From the NCBI RefSeq assembly GCF_014268585.2, contig NZ_CP077092.1:1612001-1676000 (forward strand): a stretch of DNA of 64,000 nt, read 5' to 3'. A model generated the notes under the pieces. The model was given only the letters and a program-made list of their open reading frames with translations, was not told the DNA's origin and did no database searches. Shown piece after piece: positions 54,741-62,724 of the stretch (position 1 is its first letter; each line of letters opens with the position of its first letter). Made by a program: the position numbers and the translations under genes. This DNA is from Pseudomonas iranensis (GTDB lineage Bacteria > Pseudomonadota > Gammaproteobacteria > Pseudomonadales > Pseudomonadaceae).

Positions 54741-55511
54741 ATGAGTTGGTCTGCCCAGCAATACGTCGCTTTCGAAGATGAACGCACCCGTCCGGCCCGT
54801 GATCTGTTGGCGGCGATACCCACGGCGCACGCCCGGGCGGTGGTGGATATTGGTTGCGGGCCGGGCAATTCCACCGAGTTGCTGGTGCAGCGTTTTCCCG
54901 AGGCCCGGGTCAGTGGCCTGGACAGTTCGGCGGACATGATCGCCGCCGCGCGCAAGCGCTTGCCCGATGTACAGTTCGAGGTGGCCGAGATCGACAAGTG
55001 GACCGATGAAGCCCCGTTCGATGTGATCTTCGCCAATGCGGTGCTGCAATGGGTGCCTGATCACGCTTCGTTGTTGCCAGCCCTGGCCAGCAAGCTTTCA
55101 GATGGTGGCAGCCTGGCGATTCAGATGCCGGACAACCTCAACGAACCGTCCCACCGCTTGATGCGTGACATCGCCGCCGATGGGCCGTGGGCGAGCAAGT
55201 TGGCAGACGCTGCCGGGCAGCGTACCGACATGGCCAGTGCCAGTGAGTATTTTTCAATGCTGCGCCCGCACTGCGCGCGGGTCGATGTGTGGCGCACCAC
55301 CTATCATCACCAACTTCGCGATGGTGCGGCGGGGGTGGTGGAGTGGTTCAAGGGCAGTGGTTTGATTCCGTTTCTGAACCCGTTGGCCGAGGAGGAACGG
55401 GCGCAGTATCTGCAGCGGTATCTGGCGGAAGTTGCCAAGGCTTATCCGGCCTTGGCTGACGGCTCGGTGCTGCTGCCGTTTCCACGTTTGTTTATTGTTG
55501 CGACTCGCTGA
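54741..55511 (+). CDS. tam: Trans-aconitate 2-methyltransferase
   Basis: This 256-residue SAM methyltransferase is close to E. coli Tam, which methylates trans-aconitate and so relieves aconitase inhibition. Motif I is VVDIGCGPGNSTELL (about residues 34-48), followed by GLDSSADMIAAARKR. The Tam-typical VLQWVPDH and LAIQMPDNLNEPSH are also present. Start MSWSAQQYVAFEDERTRPA has CAGGAG upstream; longer starts read through non-coding sequence. Confidence 0.88.
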   Translation: MSWSAQQYVAFEDERTRPARDLLAAIPTAHARAVVDIGCGPGNSTELLVQRFPEARVSGLDSSADMIAAARKRLPDVQFEVAEIDKWTDEAPFDVIFANAVLQWVPDHASLLPALASKLSDGGSLAIQMPDNLNEPSHRLMRDIAADGPWASKLADAAGQRTDMASASEYFSMLRPHCARVDVWRTTYHHQLRDGAAGVVEWFKGSGLIPFLNPLAEEERAQYLQRYLAEVAKAYPALADGSVLLPFPRLFIVATR

Positions 55512-55586
55512 ATCACGCCTCTAACTTTCTTGAGTTCGCCACGTTATCTCAGGTCAGCGCATCCTTTGAAAGCAATCCGGTCGGTT

Positions 55587-55619
55587 CCCTCTCCCTCGGG
55601 AGAGGGCTAGGGTGAGGGG
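55587..55619. repeat. Palindromic GAGAGGG repeat
   Basis: CCCTCTCCCTCGGGAGAGGG followed by CTAGGGTGAGGGG is nearly the same as the unit at 243-275. The region from here to 55870 holds no supported gene. Confidence 0.65.
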
Positions 55620-55875
55620 CTTCTTGGCGCATGCAAATCCGATCACCGCTGCACCGCCACCATCATCGTCCTCTGGCATCCTTTCAACTCGTTCACGCTG
55701 AACTCGTCGGAAATTTCCTTCTGTTTTCCAGGCTTTTACACGTGGTGCGCCATGGCTGTTTAAAGCTGAATTGCGTTACGTCCCGATGCCTACAAATCCT
55801 TGCGCCGCTGCCTACCGGTACGCCAGAATCCGCCGGCTTGTGCGCCTGGAGGGCGGTCGGTAACTTGGTTCGCGT

Positions 55876-56047
55876 CACTGATTTCCAGTGATCGGGTTTA
55901 GCAGCCCGGCCAGGATTGACCAACGGTTGCACATGTACCTTCCAGTCAGGCTTCGCCTGCACTGATGGTGGCTGTGCGCATGGCACCCTCGGGTGCGCCG
56001 GGTTTTGGACTTCCTACCGGTCTGCTAACTTGCGTACAGCTGCCACC
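55876..56047 (+). promoter_or_regulatory. Multi-hairpin leader upstream of the DUF6124 gene
   Basis: Several stems follow one another. They are CACTG/CAGTG (55876-55890), CGGG/CCCG (55893-55908), a long hairpin CAGT-CAGGC/GCCTG-(c)-ACTG (55943-55964), and GCACC/GGTGC (55983-55996). A closing long-range pair GGTGGC (55967-55972) with GCCACC (56042-56047) makes a branched fold of about 80 nt. The DUF6124 start codon is 50 bp downstream. The layout resembles a cis-acting RNA; the ligand or purpose is unknown. Confidence 0.4.
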
Positions 56048-56096
56048 CTTTCGTATAGCAGCGGGACGGTTGCAGTTACCACTACAGGAAGATTCC

Positions 56097-56456
56097 ATGT
56101 TCAAGGTAACGCCAAATCCACCGGAAACCGATCCGGCCTCTCCGTACGAGTCCCTCGATTCGAAAAAACTCCACGAAGCCGCCGAACGCGCCCTCGACCA
56201 CTACCTCATTTCGCCGAAAACCAGCTCACCGCCATACCAGACCAGCAGCATGTTCATGGTCAACCCGAGCACCGACACCGAGTCGCTATTGGTCAACGCC
56301 AGCGAATCCCTCGGCTCGGCCAGCGTCATGCTCGGCGACTTCGCCGCCATGCTCGACGGCAGCCAGCGCAAAACCCTGCTCGGCATCGCCCAGGTCGTCA
56401 TGCTGGGCGAGCTGGCGGTGAATCGGGCGCTGGATAATGTGGTGCCGGTCGGTTAG
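56097..56456 (+). CDS. DUF6124 family protein
   Basis: This 119-residue small protein resembles the Pseudomonas-specific DUF6124/DUF3077 group: SKKLHEAAERALDHYL, then FMVNPSTDTESLLVNASESL and a helical C-terminus GEVMLG-type (VVMLGELAVNRALDN). Members are numerous and short in pseudomonads, without known function. CAGGAAGA precedes the ATG at 56097. The gene stands alone between a structured leader and a strong terminator. Confidence 0.8.
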   Translation: MFKVTPNPPETDPASPYESLDSKKLHEAAERALDHYLISPKTSSPPYQTSSMFMVNPSTDTESLLVNASESLGSASVMLGDFAAMLDGSQRKTLLGIAQVVMLGELAVNRALDNVVPVG

Positions 56457-56476
56457 CCGGCGCTGATTTCCGGGCA

Positions 56477-56508
56477 AAAAAAACCGGTCGTTGCGACCGG
56501 TTTTTCGG
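56477..56508. terminator. Bidirectional intrinsic terminator
   Basis: AAAACCGGTCG (56480-56490) pairs with CGACCGGTTTT (56494-56504), with A and T runs outside. It serves the DUF6124 gene and the convergent HigA-like fragment. Confidence 0.9.
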
Positions 56509-56519
56509 CTAGTGCAGCG

Positions 56520-56729
56520 TCAAAACCGCTGATCAATACCAGGTTTGTCCTCTTGAAAGGGCTCGGAAGGGGGAATCGGGAATTGCTGCTCCTCATACTC
56601 CCCCACCCGCCGAGCGAGAATTTCCAATTCATCGCCTTCCGGCGAGTTCATCTCAGCGCCCCAGATCTGCTCGATACGCAGCAATGCTGCGGACAAGTCT
56701 TCAGTGCTCCGAATGGGTTTGATGTCCAT
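56520..56729 (-). CDS. HigA-like antitoxin N-terminal fragment
   Basis: This 69-residue product reads MDIKPIRSTEDLSAALLRIE, then SPEGDELEILARRVGEYEEQ and FPIPPSEPF. That is the N-terminal region of HigA-type antitoxins (MDIKPIRxxxD...TPEGDxLxxL...YEExHYPI). The helix-turn-helix that normally follows is absent: the frame stops at 56520 and a terminator comes next. No HigB toxin gene is adjacent. It is either a truncated antitoxin or a short stand-alone relative. The start at 56729 is set by the family motif. Confidence 0.6.
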   Translation of the reverse strand: MDIKPIRSTEDLSAALLRIEQIWGAEMNSPEGDELEILARRVGEYEEQQFPIPPSEPFQEDKPGIDQRF

Positions 56730-56950
56730 AAATGATGTCCGCTTTGGTAACCACATGAGCGGCGATCTGAACGGCACGACAAACGCTGTGTTCATCATTA
56801 CGTTGCCAAATATGACTGCATTGCGGAGAGTCAGATTCGCGGTGACAAAAGCGGCCACGCGCGTAATCCTCAGTGTCAGCGGTGTAGCAATCAGAAGATC
56901 TCTAATGCTCCACGGAATTAGTGAAAATTACTTAAAAATGGTCATATCTG

Positions 56951-57000
56951 ATCCTTAAGGAAGATTAGATAGCTACAATGGCTCAATTAAGATCCTTAAG
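56951..57000. promoter_or_regulatory. Putative HipB-type operator repeats
   Basis: ATCCTTAAG occurs twice, at 56951-56959 and 56992-57000, 41 bp apart. The first is part of the perfect palindrome TCCTTAAGGA. A TACAAT -10-like word lies between them (56974-56979). The second copy ends 18 bp before the antitoxin start, suiting autorepression by the HipBA complex. Confidence 0.5.
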
Positions 57001-57017
57001 AATTGGAAGGGTTTGCC

Positions 57018-57314
57018 ATGTCATTCATGCATTTGCTTCACTCGCCGGCTGAGATCGCTAGAAATGTCGGAGAAAACGCCAAAATCCTGCGGCTCTCCAA
57101 AAACCTTTCCCGCAAGACGCTCGCAGAAAAGGCGGGGGTTTCCGAATCCACCATCAAGCGATTCGAAGCGACCGGGCTCGTGACGTTGGAGGCTTTGATC
57201 CTGATAGCCACTGCGCTTGATGAACTCAACGCTGTGACCAAGCTGTTCAAACCAGAGCAACCGAGCTCGCTGGATGAGCTGAAGAATGCCAGGCGCAAGA
57301 GAGGGATGCGCTGA
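57018..57314 (+). CDS. HipB-like antitoxin, XRE-family repressor
   Basis: This 98-residue DNA-binding protein has a helix-turn-helix of the Cro/C1 type: LRLSKNLSRKTLAEKAGVSE, then STIKRFEATG, at about residues 28-58. Start MSFMHLLHSP has GGAAGG upstream. The last base of its stop overlaps the ATG of the HipA-like gene, so antitoxin and toxin are made together. It presumably binds the ATCCTTAAG repeats. Confidence 0.85.
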   Translation: MSFMHLLHSPAEIARNVGENAKILRLSKNLSRKTLAEKAGVSESTIKRFEATGLVTLEALILIATALDELNAVTKLFKPEQPSSLDELKNARRKRGMR

Positions 57315-58597
57315 TGATCAAGCCTTTCAAACACACAGAAGCGCTGAATGTTTTGAAAGAGGGCGCCAAGGTTGGCGAGCTGGTCAGAGTCGCGGGCCGG
57401 GGGATTTACTTCGCTTACGATCCGGGTTGGCTTGCCACTGGCTACAATCTTTCGCCGCTGACAATGGCTTGGGACGAAAAGCCCCAGTTGGCCAGGAACA
57501 CCAGCCTCTTCGAAGGGCTACACGGACCGTTCGCCGATTCACTGCCTGACGGCTGGGGCATGCTGCTGATGGATCGATATTTCGACAGCACCTTCGGTGA
57601 CGGCACCCACCTAACCCTCACAGCGCTTAATCGCCTTGCTTATATGGGCGAGCGCAGTATGGGTGCGTTTGAATATCAGCCGAAGGCGGAAAAAACAGAG
57701 CTCACAGGCCCTTTGGATATTTGCCAACTCTACGAAGCTTCAATCGAAGTTCAAGAGGGTGAGACCCCTGCAGTGCTTACCAAATTGCGTCTGGCTGGTG
57801 GCTCACCGGGGGGCGCACGACCGAAGGCAATCGTGGCGCTGTCTGCCGACAAAAAACACGCAATTTCGGCCTTTGATGCCCTGCTCGAGGGCTATGCACA
57901 TTGGATCGTGAAGTTCAGGGCATTGTACGAACCGATTGAAACCGGCGGCATCGAACTCGCCTATGCCGAGATGGCTCGTGCCGCCGGAGTGACCATGGCT
58001 GAATCGGATCTTCTGGATGTGCAGATGCCTGGCGGCGAGGTTGAGCGTTTCTTCGCAACCCAGCGCTTCGACCGCGACGGCGAGCGCAAGATTCACATGA
58101 TGACCGTCTCGGCGCTCATGTACGCGGACTACCGCGCATTGTCATCCATCGACTACCCGAACCTGCTCAAGCTCACTCAGGTGTTGACCAGAAGCTCCGT
58201 CGAAGTGGAAAAGATGGCCAGGTTAATGATCTTCAATGCGCTGTCTCACAACCATGACGACCATGCGAAGAACTTTGCCTTTCTCTGCCACAATCCTGAA
58301 AAAAAAGGCGAGAGAGAAACCTGGACGCTGTCCCCGGCATACGACCTGACCTTCGCAAACGCCATGGGCGAGCACACCACTGACTTCGGTGGCCGCACTC
58401 CCGGCAAGCCTACGCGCAAGCGGATCCTGGAGATCTGCAAGGATTACAAATACCTCAAGGCCGAGGAATACATCGAGCAGACTCTCGCTGCGCTCGCCGA
58501 CTGGAGGAAAGTATTCACTCGATTGAATGTCCCGCACAAAGCCGGGGAGCCGATCTTCAATGTACTGGCGAGGCTGCATCAGGATTTCGAGAAGTAA
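57314..58597 (+). CDS. hipA: HipA-family serine/threonine kinase toxin
   Basis: This 427-residue HipA-like kinase is the toxin of a type II toxin-antitoxin module. The glycine-rich nucleotide loop is AGGSPGGARPK (residues 161-171). A lysine at 200 (HWIVKF) follows, then the catalytic loop HNHDDHAKNF with Asp315/Asp316, and the metal-binding Asp344 in SPAYDLT. E. coli HipA phosphorylates glutamyl-tRNA synthetase; the target here is unknown. All key residues are intact, so it should be active. Confidence 0.85.
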   Translation: MIKPFKHTEALNVLKEGAKVGELVRVAGRGIYFAYDPGWLATGYNLSPLTMAWDEKPQLARNTSLFEGLHGPFADSLPDGWGMLLMDRYFDSTFGDGTHLTLTALNRLAYMGERSMGAFEYQPKAEKTELTGPLDICQLYEASIEVQEGETPAVLTKLRLAGGSPGGARPKAIVALSADKKHAISAFDALLEGYAHWIVKFRALYEPIETGGIELAYAEMARAAGVTMAESDLLDVQMPGGEVERFFATQRFDRDGERKIHMMTVSALMYADYRALSSIDYPNLLKLTQVLTRSSVEVEKMARLMIFNALSHNHDDHAKNFAFLCHNPEKKGERETWTLSPAYDLTFANAMGEHTTDFGGRTPGKPTRKRILEICKDYKYLKAEEYIEQTLAALADWRKVFTRLNVPHKAGEPIFNVLARLHQDFEK

Positions 58598-58661
58598 TCC
58601 GGGGAGGAGGGGCTCGGCAATTTTCCGGAAGTCTTCACCGCCAGCACGCTTCAACTCCAGA

Positions 58662-58694
58662 CACAAAAAAAACGGCCATCAAGGCCGTTTTTTT
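58662..58694. terminator. Bidirectional intrinsic terminator
   Basis: The AACGGCC/GGCCGTT stem is flanked by long A and T runs (58665-58694) with a 5-nt loop. It lies between the hipA stop and the convergent tRNA-Gly gene and can serve both. Confidence 0.92.
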
Positions 58695-58743
58695 CTATTC
58701 CTGCATCCCCCGTCAGACAACACAACGCGAGATCAATATTCGG

Positions 58744-58817
58744 TGGAGCGGGTAGAGGGAATCGAACCCTCATCTAAAGCTTGGGAAGCTTTCGTTCTAC
58801 CACTAAACTATACCCGC
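58744..58817 (-). tRNA. tRNA-Gly (CCC)
   Basis: Read on the minus strand, the 74-nt gene starts GCGGGTATAGTTTAGTGG. It has the anticodon loop TTCCCAA within an AAAGC/GCTTT stem, the T-arm GGGTTCGATTCCC and an encoded CCA. The anticodon CCC reads GGG. Acceptor arms GCGGGTA and TACCCGC pair fully. Its 3' end faces the HipBA genes, so it could have served as an integration target. Confidence 0.95.
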
Positions 58818-58831
58818 TCAGAGCGGCTGAC

Positions 58832-58860
58832 TTTGTACCAGACTCGGCCACGGATTTGAA
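58832..58860 (-). promoter_or_regulatory. Promoter of the tRNA-Gly gene
   Basis: On the minus strand TTCAAA (58860-58855) is followed after 17 bp by TACAAA (58837-58832), about 15 bp before the mature 5' end of the tRNA. Confidence 0.4.
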
Positions 58861-58973
58861 GTTTTCTTTTCTCTGCGAGGGCTTTGCCGCGCAGAAATCG
58901 GTCGATCGCGAGCAAGGGCTGCGCCGGTGCAACAGGCACTTCAAGCTTGCAGCCTTGCCGCGATGACGCTGTT

Positions 58974-59858
58974 TCAAATGGCCAGGGCATGGTGATCCTG
59001 CACAAACGAGTAGCGCGTTCGGCTGGCTTGCGGCGCAGGTTTCAGAAAGCCCAGCAGAGCGTTCTGGCTGTCGCGGCAGGCGGCCTTGTGCTCCATGTCG
59101 AGGAAGTGCCCGGTGGCTTGCAGGGTGGTGAAGCTGCTGTGCGCTACGTGATTGCCAAACAGGCGTGCGTCTTCAGCAGCGGTGTATTCGTCCCATTCGC
59201 CATTCAGGAACAGCACCGGCACGCTGATCTTTTTCGCCGCATTCAGATAGCACTGGCGATCGCTGTGCAGCACGTCGTTGATGTGAAAGTGCATCTGCCC
59301 GTACTCATGCTCGGCGAGGCTGCTGACATGGCGATAGTTGAAGCGCTTGAACAGCGACGGCAGGTGTTTGCCGATGGTGTTGTTGACCAGATGACCGACC
59401 CGGTCGCCGTCGCGGCTGCCGAGGTAATCGACGCCGCGCTCAAGGTAATCGAGCATGTGCGCATTGATTACCGGGGAGAACGAGCTGATCACGGCTTTTT
59501 CAATGCGCCGCGGTTGCTGGGCGAGGGCGACCAGAGTGGCGGCGCCGCCCCAGGAGAACGACAGCACGTGTTCGGCGGCGAAGTGATCGATCAGCTCCAG
59601 GAGAATCTGCCCTTCGACTTCCTTCGTCAGATGTTTCTCATGCCGGTTGTGGGCTTTTGAGCGGCCCGCGTAGGGCTGGTCATAGCAGACCACGTTGAAT
59701 TGCGGGTGCAGGTTTTTCACGGTCTGTGCAAACGACGCAGTCGTGGCCATCGAGCCGTTGACCAGAATGATGGTCTTTTCTGCGGCGTCTGCGCGATAGA
59801 ACTCCGTGTAAACCCGATACTGACCCTGTATATCCAGCACAGCGATTTCTGGCCTCAT
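58974..59858 (-). CDS. phaG: PhaG, 3-hydroxyacyl-ACP:CoA transacylase/thioesterase
   Basis: This 294-residue alpha/beta hydrolase-fold protein is nearly identical in layout to P. putida PhaG, which diverts (R)-3-hydroxyacyl groups from fatty-acid synthesis to polyhydroxyalkanoate precursors. Marks are MRPEIAVLDIQGQYRVYTEF, LVNGSMATTASFAQTVKNLH, the nucleophile in SFSWGGAATL, and GHFLDMEHK. RhlA (rhamnolipid synthesis) is the closest other family, but the start and tail (...HALAI) match PhaG. CAGGAG precedes the ATG at 59858. Confidence 0.9.
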   Translation of the reverse strand: MRPEIAVLDIQGQYRVYTEFYRADAAEKTIILVNGSMATTASFAQTVKNLHPQFNVVCYDQPYAGRSKAHNRHEKHLTKEVEGQILLELIDHFAAEHVLSFSWGGAATLVALAQQPRRIEKAVISSFSPVINAHMLDYLERGVDYLGSRDGDRVGHLVNNTIGKHLPSLFKRFNYRHVSSLAEHEYGQMHFHINDVLHSDRQCYLNAAKKISVPVLFLNGEWDEYTAAEDARLFGNHVAHSSFTTLQATGHFLDMEHKAACRDSQNALLGFLKPAPQASRTRYSFVQDHHALAI

Positions 59859-60174
59859 GTCATAAGACTCCTGGCAAGCAAGCGGGTATGCGCGCAATCG
59901 AGATTGCACGAGCTTTGTGACAGGTAGGCATACGCCTGAAATTTGCTGGCCCATGTCGATCCGGTACGGCAGGTCGACGGGTGTTGTTATTGGCGGGCAG
60001 ATTGCCGGCTGAGGCGCAGCCCTTGAGGGCAGACGACCGACAAAAAGTTTCTTGGAAGTATGTAGTGACTCATCGGTCACATTTCGGCCGACGTCCTGAT
60101 TCAAGCAGGGGACTCAGGATCACGCAAGTGCCGTCGGCGAATTGTTCGACAACTTCGGCTGAGCGGTCGCCGGC
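59859..60174. other. Intergenic region upstream of phaG
   Basis: No gene is supported here. It must contain the phaG promoter, since the convergent-side neighbour rsuA ends at 60175 on the same strand. No convincing -35/-10 pair was found on the minus strand. The only GG-N10-GC match found (59991-60005) points the other way. Confidence 0.4.
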
Positions 60175-60867
60175 TTAGAACAAATGAATCTCTTCGGTGC
60201 GCAAAGCGCGGTATTCGCCCGGTTTTAGCGCGTGATCGAGGGTCAGTTCGCCGATGGATTCGCGGTGCAGGCGCAGGACTTTGTTGTTGAAAAACCCAAA
60301 CATGCGCTTGACCTGATGGTAGCGGCCTTCAACGATGCTCAGTCGCGCCGAGCGTGGGCCGAGCAGCTCCAGTTGCGCCGGTTGCGTGGTCAGATCTTCA
60401 AAAGCGAAGTAAATGCCCGCGGCAAATTTCAGCGCGTAGCTCGGGTCGATGTCCTGTTCGGTTTCGACGTAATAGACCTTCGACAGTTTGGTTTGCGGCT
60501 GCGTCAGGCGTCGCGACCAGGCGCCGTCATTGGTGATCAGCAGCAGCCCGGTGGTATTGAAATCCAGACGTCCGGCGATGTGCAGATCGTCCTTGTGCGG
60601 TTCATCGAGCAGGTCGAGCACGGTCGCATGCTGCGGATCGCGGGTGGCGCTGACGCAACCCGGCGGTTTGTGCAGCATGAAATAGCGCGCCGGTTTACCG
60701 CTTTGCAGCACCTCATCATCGACTTCGACCCGACTGAATTCCAGCACCTCACTGTGCGGGTCGCTGACGACTTTTCCGTCAATCCGCACGCGCTTTTCCA
60801 CCAGCAACAGGCGAACCTGCTGACGGTTGTAGCGGGGCAGATTGCTGAGGAAGCGGTCGACGCGCAT
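60175..60867 (-). CDS. rsuA: 16S rRNA pseudouridine(516) synthase
   Basis: This 230-residue protein has an S4-like N-terminal domain (MRVDRFLSNLPRYNRQQVRL) and the RsuA/RluB catalytic domain. The catalytic aspartate is Asp102 in GRLDFNTTGLLL, the same position as in E. coli RsuA. The SIVEGRYHQVKRMFG motif is also present. It modifies U516 of 16S rRNA. RluB/E/F relatives are possible, but length and N-terminus fit RsuA. Confidence 0.88.
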   Translation of the reverse strand: MRVDRFLSNLPRYNRQQVRLLLVEKRVRIDGKVVSDPHSEVLEFSRVEVDDEVLQSGKPARYFMLHKPPGCVSATRDPQHATVLDLLDEPHKDDLHIAGRLDFNTTGLLLITNDGAWSRRLTQPQTKLSKVYYVETEQDIDPSYALKFAAGIYFAFEDLTTQPAQLELLGPRSARLSIVEGRYHQVKRMFGFFNNKVLRLHRESIGELTLDHALKPGEYRALRTEEIHLF

Positions 60868-60900
60868 GGTCAGGATTCAACGGATGAAGGGCCGCGCATC

Positions 60901-61131
60901 TTACGGGATCGGCCGCCGGCCTGCTTGTAGTTGCGCTTCGACCTGTGCGCAGCGCGGGCACAGGCAGGCTTGATTGCGCAGCTCGGCCGGCAGCGCTTCG
61001 AGCACCGCCGGGTCGATGGTCACGCCATAGCACCAGCATTCGCGGTCGGCGGTGCGCGGGTCGGCGAGGCTGCAATCGTTGCGCGCACCGCAGGCCGGGC
61101 ATTGGTCGGGTTTGACGTCGTTATCAGGCAT
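60901..61131 (-). CDS. Small cysteine-rich protein (CWC-type)
   Basis: This 76-residue protein has eight or so cysteines in pairs (QCPACGARNDCSLA; ECWCYGV; CLCPRC), typical of the cysteine-rich CWC family and suggesting zinc binding. Start MPDNDVKPDQCPAC at 61131 overlaps the end of the diguanylate cyclase gene by 8 bp, so it is translationally coupled to it. The function is unknown. Confidence 0.75.
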   Translation of the reverse strand: MPDNDVKPDQCPACGARNDCSLADPRTADRECWCYGVTIDPAVLEALPAELRNQACLCPRCAQVEAQLQAGRRPIP

Positions 61132-62611
61132 AGGTCGAGTGCGGCATTTCCATGCAGGTGCGGTTGCGCCCGGTTTGCTTGGCGCGGTACATCGCATGAT
61201 CGGCTCGGGACAGCAAGCTGTGCAAGGTGTCATCGCGTTGCACGGTGGTGGCGCCGATGCTCACGGTCAGATGCAGGCTGTGGCCATCGTAGGCATATTC
61301 GTGTTGTTCGACGTGCTGGCGGATCTTCTCGGCAATTTTCTGCCCGGTCTCGCCGTCGGTGTCTTTCAACAGAACGATGAACTCCTCACCGCCCCAGCGG
61401 CAGACGATATCGGCGTGACGCAGGCAACTTTGCAGGTCGCGGGCGAAACCGATCAACACCTGATCGCCGGCCATGTGGCCGTAGGTGTCGTTCAACGCTT
61501 TGAAGTGGTCGAGGTCGAGCAACAACGCGGTCAGCGGCTTGGTTTCCCGTTGGGCCTCGTGCAGCGCTTGCGCGGCGAGGATGTCGAAACCGCGTCGGTT
61601 CGGCAGTTCGGTGAGACTGTCGAGGGTGGCGTGCGCCTGAATCTTCGCCTGGAAGCGCTTGATCACTCGATTGAGCAAGGCCAGCACGATCAACGTCACC
61701 AGCAGGCAGATCAGCAGATTGAGATACAGCGACTGGCGGATCTCGCTCAGCGCGCCGTCCTCGCGTTTATCGACGAACAGGTACCAGTTCAACTCGGGGA
61801 TAAACCGCACGTTGAGAAAATGCCCTTGGCCCTGAGTGGAATATTCGTAGCTGCCGCTGTGCGGCTTGGGCAACTGGCTGACCAGACTTTTCATGCTCTC
61901 CAGTTCGCCAAGACTCTGGCCGATGTGCGCGCCTTCCGGGCCACCCTCGGCACCGGTCAATACGAGGCGGCCGAAGGTATCGACGAAGTACACGCTGCGT
62001 TGATAGCGCTGTTGATACTTGTCGATCAGCTTGATCACCGCGTCCACCGTCAGGCCCACGCCCGCGGCGCCGATGAAGCGGTTGTGGTAGTCGTAAACCT
62101 TGTAATTGATGAAGAACGTCAGGTTGTCCTTGTTGGCCAGATCCGGGTCGACGTTGATCTCGTACGGGTCCTGCATGTCGCGCACGCGGAAGTACCAGGT
62201 GTCGCGCGGTTCATCGACTTTGACCTGCTTGAGCACGCCTTTGGCGTGGTAGTAGGTGAGCGTGGCATTGGAAACGAAGAACGCCGTGTAGGCGCCGTAA
62301 TGGGTCATGACCTCGTCGAGATAGCGGGTCATCTGCTCGGGATTCTGCTCGCCATTGACCACCCAGTCGCGCATGAACGTATCGCGGGACATCATCGAGG
62401 AAATCAGGATCGGCCGGACCAGATCTTTCTGGATTTCCGAATAGACCGTGTCGGAGGTCAGCGGCAGTTCGGTGTTGACGATGTTGTCGCGGATCGACTC
62501 GCGGGAGGCGAAATAGCTCAACAGTGACGTAGCGAGAAAGCCGGCGCCGAGCAGGGCAACCAGGGTGAGCACCAGTGAACGTTGCGAGTACAAGGGAGAA
62601 CGAAGCGGCAT
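61124..62611 (-). CDS. Membrane diguanylate cyclase with a periplasmic Cache sensor
   Basis: This 495-residue protein has an N-terminal membrane helix (LVLTLVALLGAGFLATSLLS) and a large periplasmic dCache-type domain (about residues 35-275, with VGLTVDAVIKLIDKYQQRYQ). A second membrane helix (LYLNLLICLLVTLIVLALLN) and a GGDEF domain follow. The active site is GGEEF (407-411) with the inhibitory RxxD site RHAD (398-401) intact. It should make c-di-GMP in response to an extracytoplasmic small ligand. Confidence 0.92.
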   Translation of the reverse strand: MPLRSPLYSQRSLVLTLVALLGAGFLATSLLSYFASRESIRDNIVNTELPLTSDTVYSEIQKDLVRPILISSMMSRDTFMRDWVVNGEQNPEQMTRYLDEVMTHYGAYTAFFVSNATLTYYHAKGVLKQVKVDEPRDTWYFRVRDMQDPYEINVDPDLANKDNLTFFINYKVYDYHNRFIGAAGVGLTVDAVIKLIDKYQQRYQRSVYFVDTFGRLVLTGAEGGPEGAHIGQSLGELESMKSLVSQLPKPHSGSYEYSTQGQGHFLNVRFIPELNWYLFVDKREDGALSEIRQSLYLNLLICLLVTLIVLALLNRVIKRFQAKIQAHATLDSLTELPNRRGFDILAAQALHEAQRETKPLTALLLDLDHFKALNDTYGHMAGDQVLIGFARDLQSCLRHADIVCRWGGEEFIVLLKDTDGETGQKIAEKIRQHVEQHEYAYDGHSLHLTVSIGATTVQRDDTLHSLLSRADHAMYRAKQTGRNRTCMEMPHSTYA

Positions 62612-62724
62612 GGCAGATCCGTTGGCAGTGGCCCGATGGGATGCATTCTAGTGGCACTGCGCGCAAATAACTGCTCCCTGTGCGGCGTGAATGGTCGTTC
62701 CTTTATTCGGGGGGGGCCAGAACC

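Noticed and set aside
55631..55891. A plus-strand frame of 86 codons before the DUF6124 leader
   Set aside because: No ribosome site, no recognisable protein features, and it runs into the hairpin-rich leader.
53000..58800. A prophage or integrative element
   Set aside because: No integrase, transposase, phage structural or conjugation gene was found; only scattered accessory genes and a tRNA are present.
59991..60005. A GG-N10-GC match to a sigma-54 promoter upstream of phaG
   Set aside because: It lies on the plus strand and points away from phaG, which is on the minus strand; no downstream plus-strand gene would use it.
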